Part shown: in pieces, positions 42,162 through 53,690 of the stretch | Position numbering within the stretch: position 1 is the stretch's first letter | Layout of the letters: each line of letters starts with the position of its first letter | Assembly (NCBI GenBank): GCA_000328365.1 | Contig: KB300307.1 | Span: forward strand, 160,227 to 224,226 | Origin: Capitella teleta | Taxonomy: Eukaryota; Annelida; Polychaeta; Capitellidae | DNA length: 64,000 nucleotides | Direction: 5' to 3' | Notes under the pieces: model-generated | What the model was told of the DNA's origin: nothing | The model's database searches: none | What the model saw: only the letters and a program-made list of their open reading frames with translations | Translations under genes and position numbers: made by a program

Positions 42162-45100
42162 TTATTTGAGCATCTGGTCCATCCGCATATGCGAGTAGAA
42201 GAGGATGTAACCTGCTGAAGACTGAAAGACAAAGGTCAAGAGGTCAGAAGGGCGTTCGGATTGGGGTGACCTTCTGACCTGAACGTCTGATTTTGAAACT
42301 TCGTAGACTTCTGTGTCATCATATTTGTACCATTTGTGGTTCTTGGCATTCTTCACAGACGCTGTGTCTGAAAAATTTGAAATCGATATTATTTCTCATT
42401 TCACACTTTTGCTGTGAATTTAGATCTCAAATCAAAACTTTTATATTCAAGGAGAGTGAAGCATCCGGAAATAGACTCACAATGTCCTCCGTCTAGTGTA
42501 CCATAATGGTTCTGCAAAAATAAACCACTTAAAATGCGAGAGAACGGAGAACCTCTGAACTGACCGAGACAGCGTACAAATTGAAAACGGGCGGCTTCTT
42601 TGGCCCTGCGACGTATCGCCCCATATCCAGGCCCTCCAGAGGGTAATCGACGTGCGTGGTGATCTTGTCCCTCCACATCCCTCGGTAGTAGAAGCGCTTG
42701 AGGTGAATGATGAGGATGGGCGGCAGTTTCCACACCACGATGCGCTTGGTGGCCTCCCGCTTGCATTTGCATTGAGGGCAGTCCCAACGACTCTCCCCCG
42801 TCATTGACTCTCGCTTGGAGAAGAGCGACAGACATTCCTGCAAAGAGAGGTCAACGCAGGTCAGGCAAAGCGAACGTCTCTCACGTGGAGGGAAACACGC
42901 GTTCCTTGCGCAATGGGCAGAGAGAGGTTGACGAATGCATCAAAGGTCACAGACTCTTTGCTGCACGTCATGCAGGTAACCGTTGATTTGAACTGGCCCT
43001 TGTGAATATATGAGCGTGAGATAGATGTTAATACTCGCAAGTGAAGTTACCTGGAAGAGCTCCACGATGATTGATTCATTGATCTGTTTGTGCATGTACC
43101 ATGCAGTGCTCGCTGCTTGTTGGTCGGAGACTCCGTTGTTGTTCTGCTCCGGCAACTGAGGCCGCTTCTTCACCTGAAACGCCATTATATGTTGGTGATT
43201 CTTTCATTGTAGTTCGATTCCTGACCTTGTTCAAATCTTCGTGCAATCCGTCCATGAGGAACAGAAGCAGTTCCTGTGAGTCCTGGTGCTCGTGACTGGC
43301 AAACAGCGAATAAAATCGACCGAGGGTGCTCTGCCAATCGGAAAGTGAGAGAAACAAGGCCAACGCTCGCATGGTTTCTTACCCACAAATCCCTCGGGTT
43401 GATTGACTTGTACTGTCCGGACCAAAGCCCTTTGTTAACCACGCTGTACTCTTCCGCTATCACTCCTCCTTTGCCAAAAACATTCTCCCTGGCGAAACAA
43501 ATGAAATTGCTGCCATCGCTCGTGAGTACTATTACTCACTTGTTGATGTCTTGCACATAAATATCACTCAGAAAGTAAACCGTGAGAGGGATTGTGTTGC
43601 TGAGGCACTGAATGATAGAGTTCATGTAGCATGTGTTGCCAATGTTTCTCAAACCACACAAGCCAGGTGCCTGAAGTAAGCATAGAGATCAGAATTTGCA
43701 TAAATAAGGAAAAAATTTGACAGCAGGCCGTTCATTAACAGGACAGCGCCGGCTAAATGTGATGACCACACTGACACGAGGGGGCTCCGGCTGACATTGC
43801 AGCCGACGCGCTCACCTCGTTGTGGCCGAGATCTGTTTCAGTCATTTTTAAATGGTTCTTTTCAACCATTTAAAAATGACTGGTTGACTTTCATAATTAT
43901 TTGCACAGTACTAAGAAATGCAACTTCCTCCTTGCGTTTCCATGGTAACTTATGTGTAATTTGTATGGAGAATAATGATCTACAAAAACATCAGAACTAA
44001 CCACACTGCCCCATGTCGGGTTCAGGTTTCGGACTTTAGCGGCAGAAACGTCTGTTCTGATTTGAAGCGTGTCTGCTCTAAAAGGAAAATCGGAAATCAT
44101 CAGGTTGAGGAATTCAAACGACAGAATCTCACTTGGGGCGCGGTTTGCTTGTGCGCTCTACGAGGGGACGAGGCACAGTCCTGTTCTCAGTCTCCTCGTC
44201 TTGGACCATTTTGGTGATATTCGGAGAGGAGTGCGATCGTGTTAGTCCTCCAGACGATTCTGCCTCCTCTTTCAACTTTGCTGTGAAAACTCCTTTCGGA
44301 GGTGCAGCTAAGGAGAAGAGAGGCATGAGTCGATTAAGTGAGGAGTTACCCAGGGTACCTTTGGAAGCGGGAGTTGCTGGGGGCACCCACTGGGTCGTGT
44401 TGCGCTGATGATCCAAGTAGAAGTAGCGGCCGGTCGCGGCATCTAGCCGCTTCTCCCAGCCGACAGGAAGCCCTGGCGTGTGGTGCTTGCCTTGGGGACG
44501 ATCTGCAGAAACAGGCTTCAGATTATTGCGCTCAGATCAAAGAGACGGCTCACCCCTCGAGTGCTGTAGCTCCTCCTGTTTCCTCTTCTCCTCCTCCTCA
44601 TGCTCCTTCCTCCTCGTTTCTTCCTCCTTTTTCCTCTTTTCTTCTTCCTTCTGCTTTTTAGCAGCTTCTTCCTTCACACTCTTTTCCTTTTCTTGTCGTT
44701 CCTTTTCCATTTTCTGTCTCAAATCTTTTTCTTTCTTTTCTGCTTCCTGTTTTGCCTTCATTTCTCTTTCCTCTGTTTCTCTTTTCTCTTTGGCCAATTT
44801 CTTCTTCTTCTCCTCCTCTTCTTCTTCTGCTCTCTGCTCCTCCGCCTTCTTCGCCTGTGAATAACAAGAAGAAGAATCCAATGATCGACCTCCCCTGACC
44901 TCCACTGACCTCATTCAGCCCGTCCTCCTTGTCAGCTTCTGACGTCTGCATTGAAGGACTCTCCTCGACCGATCGCATCACGGGCGAATTCTTCGTTCTC
45001 TCTGCTTCCAATTTCTGCCTGTGAACACAAAGACAACAATAGAAGTGATCAGCACAGAATGCTTCATCACCTTCGTTCCATGTCTTGCTGCACCTTCCGC

Positions 45101-46987
45101 TGCGTCCTCATCAGCTGAGCGGTTTCCTTCGCTTCTTGCATCTTCAGTTTCTCCAGGCGTTCGACATCTTCCTCTGCCTGTTTCTTCTTCAACATGAGCG
45201 CTTCGTATTCTGAACGTTCTCTCTCAATGTCGACATTCGAGACCTTTTGAGGCACGTTGGGGGCGGACGGCTTCAATTTGCGGTCGACCGACGGAACTTG
45301 CGGAGCCTCGTTCAGCTGCTTCTTGGAGATGTTGATGTTTTTGATCGGTTTGTCGTCATTCATCATTTGGCGCAGGTCTTTCAGATTGTTGGTTACTTTG
45401 ATGTTGTTCAAATTGTTTTTGTTCGTCTGCACGACGTCGTTGGCCACTGGTTTCGGTTTCACAGTGCGATCGACCGTTGGTGTGTTGGCTGCGTTGATCG
45501 GCCGTTTCAAGAGTTCTTTTTCTTCTCCTTGATTCGTGTTCTTCGCCAATTCGGCTTTTCGTTTGGCTTCTTCGAGCGCTTTGATTTCTCTCGCTCTCTT
45601 CTCTTCAGCGATTTGCTGCGGAGTCAGCAAGATCTCCGAGTCAAGGTCATATACGATGGAATCCACTGCGGAAGAAAGACCTGCGAATGAACCCGCTGAT
45701 CAATAAAAAAAAGAAAGAGACTCACGGGATGGAACACCAGAGTCAGTGGCGCTCCTCGAAGGCATCCTGCTAGGCTGCGAGTTGGTTGTCAAGGGCGCAT
45801 AGCGGAACAGCCACTCCTCGTAGCCCCCCTCCAGAACGAGCGGTTCGCTCTTGATCACCGTGTCTTGGTCCCACTGTGCGAGGAGCACAGACGTCAATCA
45901 CTCAGAACGAGAATGAACTCTGACCTTATAAAGAGCGTCTTTCAAGTTGTTGATGACATTCCCAGGAACGAGATCTGCTACGGTACTGCGCCATCCCATA
46001 ATGACAATGTATTCGACCTTTGACCGCTGTTCCCATAGCGAGAGTGAGTCTGCAGGGAGCTTCTTCTGAATGTTCTTAACCAGAACGCTACAAAGAATCA
46101 AATTAAAGTCGGAATAACATCGCCGTAGATGCTTCTCCCTACCCAGCAGGAATGATGTCTTCAGGAATGTTGATACAACACGCTTTATTCATGTGAGAAT
46201 CCTCAAAGTCCTCCTCAGATCGTGTATCCATGACGATCAGGGGAGTTTGCTCGTCAATCAGTGCGTATAATTCCTCAGCAGTGATGATTCCAGGAGATTT
46301 AGTCAGACCTAAACAAACAACCACATGATCTTTCCAGGACATGAAACGATTCCCTCACCCTCCCCTTCCTCCTCCTCCTCGTTCTCCTCCTGGGGAGGCG
46401 TCTTCTCCTCTTTGCCTTTCTCTTCTAGTCTCAATCTTCTCTCATTTTCCTCCAACATTTTCTCGCTCAGTATTTCCGCCTGTCGCTTGTCATATCTGAA
46501 AATGGAATTAAGATAATTTATGTGACCTTGAAGGTCAACTGAGGTGAAGGAAGACACACCTGTTTTTGAGATCTTCAGCAAGTTTCTCCGCTTCGTTGAT
46601 AGCCACCAGGCACTTCCTGCTGCCAATCATGTCGCTGAAGAATTTCTGCAAACAAATTCCATTCTCTTTTCACAATTTAAGCAATAATTAGCAGATCACA
46701 CCATGTCTTTTTTGTATTCATTTGTCTTCTTGATGGCTGAGACGATATTAAAGTACTTCATGTACATGACGTACGCCTTTTCCTTGTCCCCATGCAGCTT
46801 GCATTCCTCTGCCGCTTGGTATAAGCGATCAGCTGACTTGATGAACCTGAACGAATATTTTTAGGTGAATCTCTTGGGGTCAATGCACTTACAGTCGAAC
46901 ATTCCCCACTTGGGGAAGTTCTCCCGCCATTGTGTTCAGATCTGCGACGCATTTGCCAAGATACAGCTGCTTCACTTCTCCAGGCAT
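42162..46987 (-). CDS. USP8: Ubiquitin carboxyl-terminal hydrolase 8
   Basis: Twenty-two exons on the minus strand from 46987 to 42162, all GT-AG with closing phases, giving 1128 residues (human 1118). First exon 46987-46893, largest exon 45680-45071, last exon 42221-42162. USP8 removes ubiquitin from endosomal cargo and ESCRT-0. Order: N-terminal MIT-like helical region (about 1-80), rhodanese-like domain (about 154-264) lacking a Cys-centred active loop (IVIMGWRST), [14 protein letters not shown], a disordered stretch, a charged coiled coil (about 553-650), a canonical WW domain (about 665-695), a 14-3-3-type RSHSSPN, then the USP domain. Catalytic boxes are intact: GNTCYMNSI (Cys near 799), [20 protein letters not shown], the zinc pairs CMTC and CPQC, and [12 protein letters not shown] split across exons. 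Confidence 0.97.
43839..43882. repeat. Perfect 19-bp hairpin in a USP8 intron
   Basis: CAGTCATTTTTAAATGGTT (43839-43857) and its exact reverse complement (43864-43882) flank a six-base loop, cttttc. It lies in the intron between USP8 exons 13 and 14. The stem is shorter than a typical animal pre-miRNA. Confidence 0.9.
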
Positions 46988-48751
46988 GATGGCCACGCTG
47001 CAGAAAGATTGCAACAGAGCAAGTCAATTGAAGTGGGAGTTGATGCAAGCGTTTCATCAATACACAGCCAGTTATACGCTGATCAGAGTTATCAGCATAA
47101 TATGATCAATATGGATTCTATTCCAATTGGCAAGTTCTTGCAAGGGGGCCGTGACAAACGTAGTGGGGGAGAGGAAGTGCATTAGGTGTGAATTCACAGA
47201 TTTTACTTTTGAGAAGAATTAAGGGAAATAAGAGACATAACAATTGAATACGTCAATTTCATGGATTCTCATCATTCTGATAAGGCACAAAGGCATGATG
47301 TCACATACTATAAAATAGATACTGACAAACAGTCACTGTCATGATGGTCGGTCTGGGGATTTTAGTTGGAATTCGTTACATTGACGTCACTTGACTTGTG
47401 CAAAGTAAGTTAGCCTAAGGTTGGCTGACATAACATAGCGAGACGGGTCTATGTTAGTATGTCTATGTAGACCTCGCCTAATTAAGCTGATGATCTGTGC
47501 TGTGGTGCTAGCTTAAAGTAATCTGTGCTACCTTTTAAGCTTGCAAAGGTAAGCACAGATAAATTCAGAATGCAGTAGCTGACATACTACAGCGAGCCCA
47601 ATGAGGTATACAGACCTCGCCCGAGAATCTGTGCTAAGAATGCAGCTACTGACTGAGTCTGTCACTCTGAGCTAGGAGTAGGAACATTCATTTCATGATC
47701 AGCGACATGATTCGGAGAGTACACAATCATAGTTTGTTGGAGGGGATTAAGGAGACATCAATATACCTGCAATCACGCGCAGAAAGCAGAAATTTTAAAT
47801 TTTCTTGTAAGTGAAGAGAAAGAAGTCGACCTGCCAAAACTGTTCTCTGACAGAAATCATAGAATTACGTCTGTTTACATGCAAAAACAAAACCGGAAGT
47901 ATAAGGTAGTAACGTTTTGTATCCGTTATCCAAAAGTGAAAATTCTCTTTTAAAGTAGAAATATATTTTAGCGTTCACAAGGCCAAACATTTTTAAATTA
48001 TATAAGTTATAAGAAAATTCCTATGATGAGCAAATTTATCAACTATTTTGATTAAATATCGTTGGTGCAACGAAAAACAAAGACTGACATAGAAATGTCA
48101 GTTTGCACCAAACGTATGCATGTTCGATACTCTACTTTGAACGCGCTTTCTTTCGAGATTAAATTTTTGACCTCAAATTTGAGGAATAAAAAGGTAATTA
48201 CGACGGTTTCATTGCCATATAGACTCCAATATTATCAAATAATAGCACTAGCAATGTCTTTGGTCATTTAATTCCCGCTTATTAACCATTTTATCCAATT
48301 AAACAAAGTCAAGTTAGAGGCCTTCGAGGGTATCCACTTCGCTCGTGTTGAGCGAGGGCGCCACCTCCGCTTGCATTATGATGATCCCGCCAATGCGCAC
48401 CTCTTTGGCATGTGGCTCTCTCTTCTTGCTCTTCCATGGTCCCTAGTTCGGATTCAAACTAACTTATTTATTGAGGCCATGATCGGTAGAGCCACTGAAC
48501 CAGTAAATTGAGTAATACAGAGTATACTTGACCTAAAATATGTCAATTTGTTGCTTCCCAAAGAGTAGCGAGCGGGTCATGATTCACAGGACCAAGGGTA
48601 TACCCATGTATGGCATGGTTATGGTATGACATGATAAAAGTGACAATCAATATAGATCGAATGTACAACTAACTATTCTTGTAATTTATAGTCTTATTAC
48701 ATCCTTATGTACATGCTGAAACACTCTCATTCTTCCACAGATCAAAATTGA
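46988..48751. other. Shared upstream region of USP8 (-) and zinc-finger gene (+)
   Basis: A 1.76-kb divergent spacer. It holds two degenerate copies of a roughly 90-bp unit (about 47420-47510 and 47575-47640, sharing GGCTGACATA/AGCTGACATA, AGCGAG, AGACCTCGCC and ATCTGTGCT). A CRE palindrome is at 47392. Just before the zinc-finger ATG an acceptor (ttcttccacag, ending 48740) implies an upstream non-coding exon that I could not place. Confidence 0.5.
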
Positions 48752-51440
48752 ATGATGGATCAAGGAGAAGCTCTAGAACTTGAGCAGTTCATGGATGTGG
48801 TTTGGTTGTACAAATGCAAATTTTGTGATTTTCAATCCAGCACTCACCATGCCATCAGCTCACACGTCATTCAAGAACATGTTGCGATTAAAACTGTGCC
48901 ACAGGAAGAGGACGGAGTGCCAGCGCAAGTAACATCGAATGTTCAGACTGATGACGCCGTTCAGGGAGGCCTAGAGGAAGGCGAGGTCAGCGTGGAGTCA
49001 TTGGTGGAGAACAACGAGACGCAAACGGCTGCCATTGGGTCCCTTGAAACTGCGCAGTCAGAGAGAAAGGCCCAGGTTATTCAGTCAGAGACAATTCAGT
49101 CAGAGATGATTCAGTCAGAGATGATTCAGTCAGGGACAATTCAGTCAGAGGCAAATCAGTCAGAGATGATTCAGTCAGAGACGAGTCAGTCAGAGACAAT
49201 TCAGTCAGAGGCAATTCAGTCAGAGATGATTCAGTCAGAGACGAGTCAGTCAGAGACAATTCAGTCAGAGACTAACCAGTCAGAGACAATTCAGTCAGAG
49301 GTGATTCAATCAGAGACGATTCAGTCGGAGACAATTCAGCCTCCAGACAATGAGCAACCAGCAGAAAAATGTACCCCTGTTGAAGTGAACGATGAAAGGC
49401 AGCAAACAGAGATGTCCCCAGCGACTGAAGATCCGAGCAGCAGTGAGACGTACCAGGAGTTGTTCGTCTGTGGCCAGTGCTCCGTGGGTTTCACCAGCAT
49501 GGAAGAGTGCCAAGCACACCTGGCCACTGAGCATAACGTGAGGGAGAGCGTGTGCGCTGACAGTCAAGTGAGCATTGGCACTCAGGCCTCGCTGCCAGCT
49601 AAACTTGGGCGCAAAACGAAGGCTCAGAAGATCAAAGAGGCCGAGGAGAAAGCGGAGCAAGCGGAGCAACCGCAGAACTTGGCCTGCACTGACCTCTCAC
49701 TGATCACACGTCGCATGAATGGAGCCGAGGGCAAGCGCACGGTTCGCCCTCCAAAGCGCCTCATGCAAGACTACCGCATCCAGTCGCGATTGAGGAAGCC
49801 GCCCTCTCGACCCTCAGCTCGCCACATGTGCCCTCGGAAGAAATGCAAAGCTAAGTTCCGTTCTAAAGAAGGGTTGGAACTGCACAAGAAATGTCACCTG
49901 GAGGAGGGCGCGTATAAATGCCTAGAATGCGAACAGCTGCACCCGCACTGGAAACCCATGCAGTGGCATCTGTGGCTGGCTCACGGGGTGGACGTGGATC
50001 TGTGCAAGTGCCACTTGTGTCACTACAGGTGAGAAAGTCTGTTTTGTCTTCTGTGCTGCTTGCATTTTAATTTCACTAGAGCTGAGAACTGGCAGAAAAT
50101 CGATGCTCATCTGGAATCTCACGAAATGGAGGAAGAAGAGGAGGGAGGCCAAGCAGAGGACTCGGAAGAACACGAGGTCTGCCCTGTTGTGTTAGTACTT
50201 TGTTTTTTGTCGAAGATTTTCTCGTTTACCTTGATAATTTGTTAGAAATAAAAAGCCCAAACGCACCCACACGGATCGACAGAAGCGAGTTCGGAAGTCT
50301 CCAGGCGACGGCAAGCCGCCCGAGTGCGACATTTGTGGCCGTTCTTTTTCAACTGCAGCTGCTCTGAAGGGTCACGTAGAGGTACGCCCTCCCTGTCTTG
50401 CTCAGTCGAGCATTGCCTGCATGTCTTTGATCTGCCACAGCTGGTGCACAAGAAGGAACGACCGTTCAGCTGCACGTTCTGTGAGTACACAACAGGACGC
50501 AAAGCTGCCCTGGATCTGCACCTGCGGACTCACACGGGAGAGAAACCGTTCAAGTGAGTGGTTGGCTCATTAATTATACGCAATGACCTCGTTTAATATA
50601 ATTTTTAATTTTTGCTGGGCATGCTCAATGAGACTTTACATCCTAAATTCTTGATTGTGTGTTCAGTGTTTTTTGCAGGAACAGTCAGTTTTGTTGGTCA
50701 TTTGGCTTCATAACTTTGACCAATACTTTTTTGTTTGCAGATGCGACATGTGCAACTACCGCGCCAGTGACCACAACTCCCTCCGTCGCCACCGCATGCG
50801 GCACACGGGCGACCGCTCCTACCGCTGCCAACTCTGCCCCTACACCTGCATCCAGTCGATCTCGCTGAAGATGCACATGAAGAACAAGCACCCCGGTTCA
50901 CAGGCCATGTACGCCTGCGACCTCTGTCCATTCCACGCCGTGAATAAAACCAGCATAGATCACCACATGGAGGATCATCGGAGGGGTCTCGTAGAAGAAC
51001 TCAAGGCGCCAACCAGGGCATCGGACAAGAAGCCCACCCACCTGGTGCTGCCCGTCAACCAGATCTCGAGCAATGTCATCAGTTTAGCCGCCAAAGAAGC
51101 CGAGCTGATTGAAGGGGAGGAGACGTCGGAACAGATCTCAGGCCCCTCTGCCTCATACACCATTGAAGCAAACGACGACTGCATGAACATGATCTCCTCC
51201 AATGACGTCGTTTTCACCATTGAGTCATCCAGCGACGGCAAGCAGTACTTGGTGCCTTCAACGCTGTCGGCCGTCGGACTGACTGTTTCCGGACAGCAGG
51301 CAGTGCAGCCGCATGCTGAGGCAAGTGACAGGGACGAGGTTCAGATGGTGCTGGTGGAAGGCCAGCACCAAGTGACCCCTGATGCACTCCAACATTTGGT
51401 TACTGACGTCACTGGTGCTACAACTCTCCAAGATATCTAG
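48752..51440 (+). CDS. C2H2 zinc-finger protein with ten fingers and an IQSE-repeat region
   Basis: Five coding exons: 48752-50028, 50080-50190, 50246-50381, 50441-50553 and 50741-51440, closing to 778 residues. Fingers begin at YKCKFCDF (about residue 20), FVCGQCSV, HMCPRKKCK, YKCLECEQ, CKCHLCHYRAENW (split by intron 1), PECDICGRS, FSCTFCEY, FKCDMCNY (split by intron 4), YRCQLCPY and YACDLCPF. The last five form a near-contiguous array with TGEKPFK and TGDRSYR linkers, so sequence-specific DNA binding is expected. Residues about 110-196 are a 5-residue tandem repeat rich in Q, S and E. The C terminus is long and acidic, without fingers. It resembles ZFP64-like multi-finger proteins in style only; orthology is not claimed. 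Intron 2 uses gttagt; a closer gtctgc site would give a stop. Poly(A) signal at 51484-51489. Confidence 0.9.
49080..49340 (+). repeat. 15-bp coding minisatellite (IQSE-X units)
   Basis: About 17 tandem 15-bp units (attcagtcagagac type) in the first coding exon of the zinc-finger gene encode IQSET, IQSEM, NQSEM, SQSET and similar. All units keep frame. The reverse strand is also open across much of it, a by-product of the unit sequence. Confidence 0.95.
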
Positions 51441-51771
51441 TCTGTATGCTACTAATTCCTGTGTGTTGTGGGCTATAATTTCTAATAAATCTTAATGTTT
51501 TTTCCTATCCGTGGTTATATATATATATTTTTGGTTTATTATGGGTTTGGGAACATATTCTTGGGATCAGCTTGAAGGACGCAACATCGAAATGAGAGAG
51601 CAAATTTACTCATACAAGTATCAGAAGATCATGGACTCCTCTCTGAAGTGAGGTGTAGAAAGATCAAGTATGTATTTTGAAATTTTAGGGTGCTAAATTT
51701 TAACAATCCAAGTCTCCTATCCGAAACCGATGTATTGTACAGTAGAGGTATTTTCAAAGTTGTGGATAGCT

Positions 51772-51888
<117 letters not shown>

Positions 51889-51972
51889 ATTAAATTTATG
51901 GATAATATAAATTAGTTATGAGTTTCTCTCGTGTATATGTCTCCATAATGGGATGCCACAGGAGATACTAGT

Positions 51973-53045
51973 ATGGGATTCAAAAATTGCTCGATTGGGA
52001 AGAAGGCCAACCGTGATTATTTCCGAAGAGGCATCAGCATGACTTCCAATGTCAGCGTGGATAGCGGAGTCCTCTGCATAATTTTATTCATCTTAGATGT
52101 AAATGATGTAAATGCCCAAAAAAATTATGTAAATGCCCAAAAAAATTATGTAAATGCCCCAAAAAATGATGTAAATGCCCAAAAACATATAAGGGGAATC
52201 AAGCTAAACACCGACGACACAAAAGTATACAGAGGTATTGGTTCAACCACGGACGAAGCTGCTGAGGACATTGATGCCCTGGCCAAATGATCGGAGAGGT
52301 AGCTCCTGATATTTCATCCGGATAAGTGCAAGGTCATACTGATTGGGAGGAAGAGCGCTGGAGTGAGGTCAGCCCATAGCATGCAGACAGAGTACGGGTG
52401 GGCGGATCTAGAAGGCATCGACATATGGAGAAAGATATCTAGCGGTACTTGCATGTCGACTCCCAACTCAACTTCCACCAGGAAGTGCAGAGCGAACAAA
52501 GGAAACTATAATTGACCGGCATTATTCATTTCCACTCCTGGACAAGAGCGCATTTACTAATTAGATGTCCAAAGCATTCGTACGCCCTCATCTTGAGTAT
52601 GCCTCGGCAGTTTGGTGCCCGAAGCAGGAAAAAGACATCGCCACTTCAGATGTCGTGCAAAGGAGAGCAATGAAATTTGTTCAGGGTTTGGCAAACCTTA
52701 GCTACGAAGAAAGACTCAGGAGTTCTGCAGCTGCCAACACCGAGGTTCCGCAGGTTATAGGGAGAAATAATTGAAACATATAAGATTATGGATAGGAGAG
52801 AGTTCTTCCAGGAGGTGTTTCAGGTTGGGACGAGAGGACACCATCTGAAGTTGAGCAAGCCAACAACGAGGACATCGGCTAGACAGCATGCATTTTCTCA
52901 GAGGATCATAACTAACTAGAATGGACTAACATAGCATGTAGTGTGCGCATGCACCCTCCTTGAATTCTTTTAAAGGCCGGCTGGACAAGCTTTGGCGGGC
53001 ACACCCTTTTAGGTTCAACTGGGAATTGGCCTAAACCCGCGCAAG
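51973..53045 (+). mobile_element. CR1-like LINE fragment (second half of the reverse transcriptase)
   Basis: In several frames the region reads DVNDVNAQKN (the remains of a YVNDLP-type motif), LNTDDTKVYRGI, FHPDKCKVILIG, AFVRPHLEYASAVWCPKQEKD, VVQRRAMKFVQGLANLSYEE, then a C-terminal NSFKGRLDKLW near 52960. This is the usual order from the catalytic palm to the C terminus of CR1/L2-group reverse transcriptases. The 5' half is missing, and the copy has stops and frame changes. The aspartate-containing motif region has been tandemly expanded (see 52099-52190). Confidence 0.8.
52099..52190 (+). repeat. Tandem 22-bp repeat inside the LINE fragment
   Basis: About four copies of a unit of the form gatgtaaatgcccaaaaa, encoding repeated YVNAQKN/DVNAPKN. 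It corresponds to one copy of the YVNDL motif in intact elements. Confidence 0.85.
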
Positions 53046-53049
53046 CGTT

Positions 53050-53690
53050 ACACGTGCGATTCCTGAGGTAGTCTGACAGGAGTCGAAGAAGGCGTGGTGG
53101 CGCTCCTGATCCCTCGGTGCGCTTTGTCGGCTGGTCTCTGTCGACTCCGGCAATGTCTGTCTGGAGAAGGAAGAATGCCTCTCTCTGGTTCATATTGTTT
53201 ATCTGGTAGGTAGCCGTATGAAGTGATGTGCCTGGCCATGTGTCTCGCAATCTGAGTCTCCAGAATCTTCGAAAGGACGTCTAGGAGGGAGATAGGGCGG
53301 TAGTTGGTGGACGTACACTGCTGGATCTTTTCTTTTGAATATCGGGATTACCGCAGAGTGTTTCCAAGGGCGAGGTCATTGACCCAGTTGTATCATTTTC
53401 ATGCAGGTCGTGTGCACAGGATTGGGGAGTGCTTGGAAGAGGTTCTTATACACTCTTGAGGAGATGGCGTTTGGTCCAACGGTTTTGTGTGGATCCAGTC
53501 CGTCGTCGGGAGAAAATCTGAATTCTGGGAACTGGGGAAAGTTCTTCCCTCTTTGTACGTACTGGCCTCCATCCGGTATTTTCGCTTTTGTTATGAGTGA
53601 TGAGCATTCGTCCTTGTTTCATGGGCCACAGAGGCTGCTCTACTAGCCTGCGACCAGAATCACCAAAGTAAACCAAGTACATATAAGTGA
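53050..53690 (-). mobile_element. LINE fragment in opposite orientation (first half of the reverse transcriptase)
   Basis: On the minus strand the frames read DPHKTVGPNAISSRVYKNL, then PWKHSAVIPIFKRKDPA, YVHQLPPYLPPRRPFED, and MARHITSYGYLPDKQYEP. These match the fingers region of CR1/L2-type reverse transcriptases (SPDKAVGPDGIPPR, WKxAxVTPIFKKGD, YRPISLTSV, LLSDKQYGF). It abuts the plus-strand fragment that carries the second half of the same domain type. Degenerate, not a host gene. Confidence 0.75.

Noticed and set aside
49077-49259. Antisense open frame of repeated LTES units
   Set aside because: Mirror of the coding minisatellite; the sense frame is embedded in a spliced zinc-finger gene.
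49080-49340. CRISPR-like regular repeat
   Set aside because: Units are contiguous 15-mers without spacers, in frame within an exon of a eukaryotic gene.
50177-50246. Zinc-finger intron 2 using the nearer gtctgc donor at 50177
   Set aside because: That donor leaves phase 0 and the next exon then starts AAA TAA, a stop; the gttagt donor at 50191 keeps the frame.
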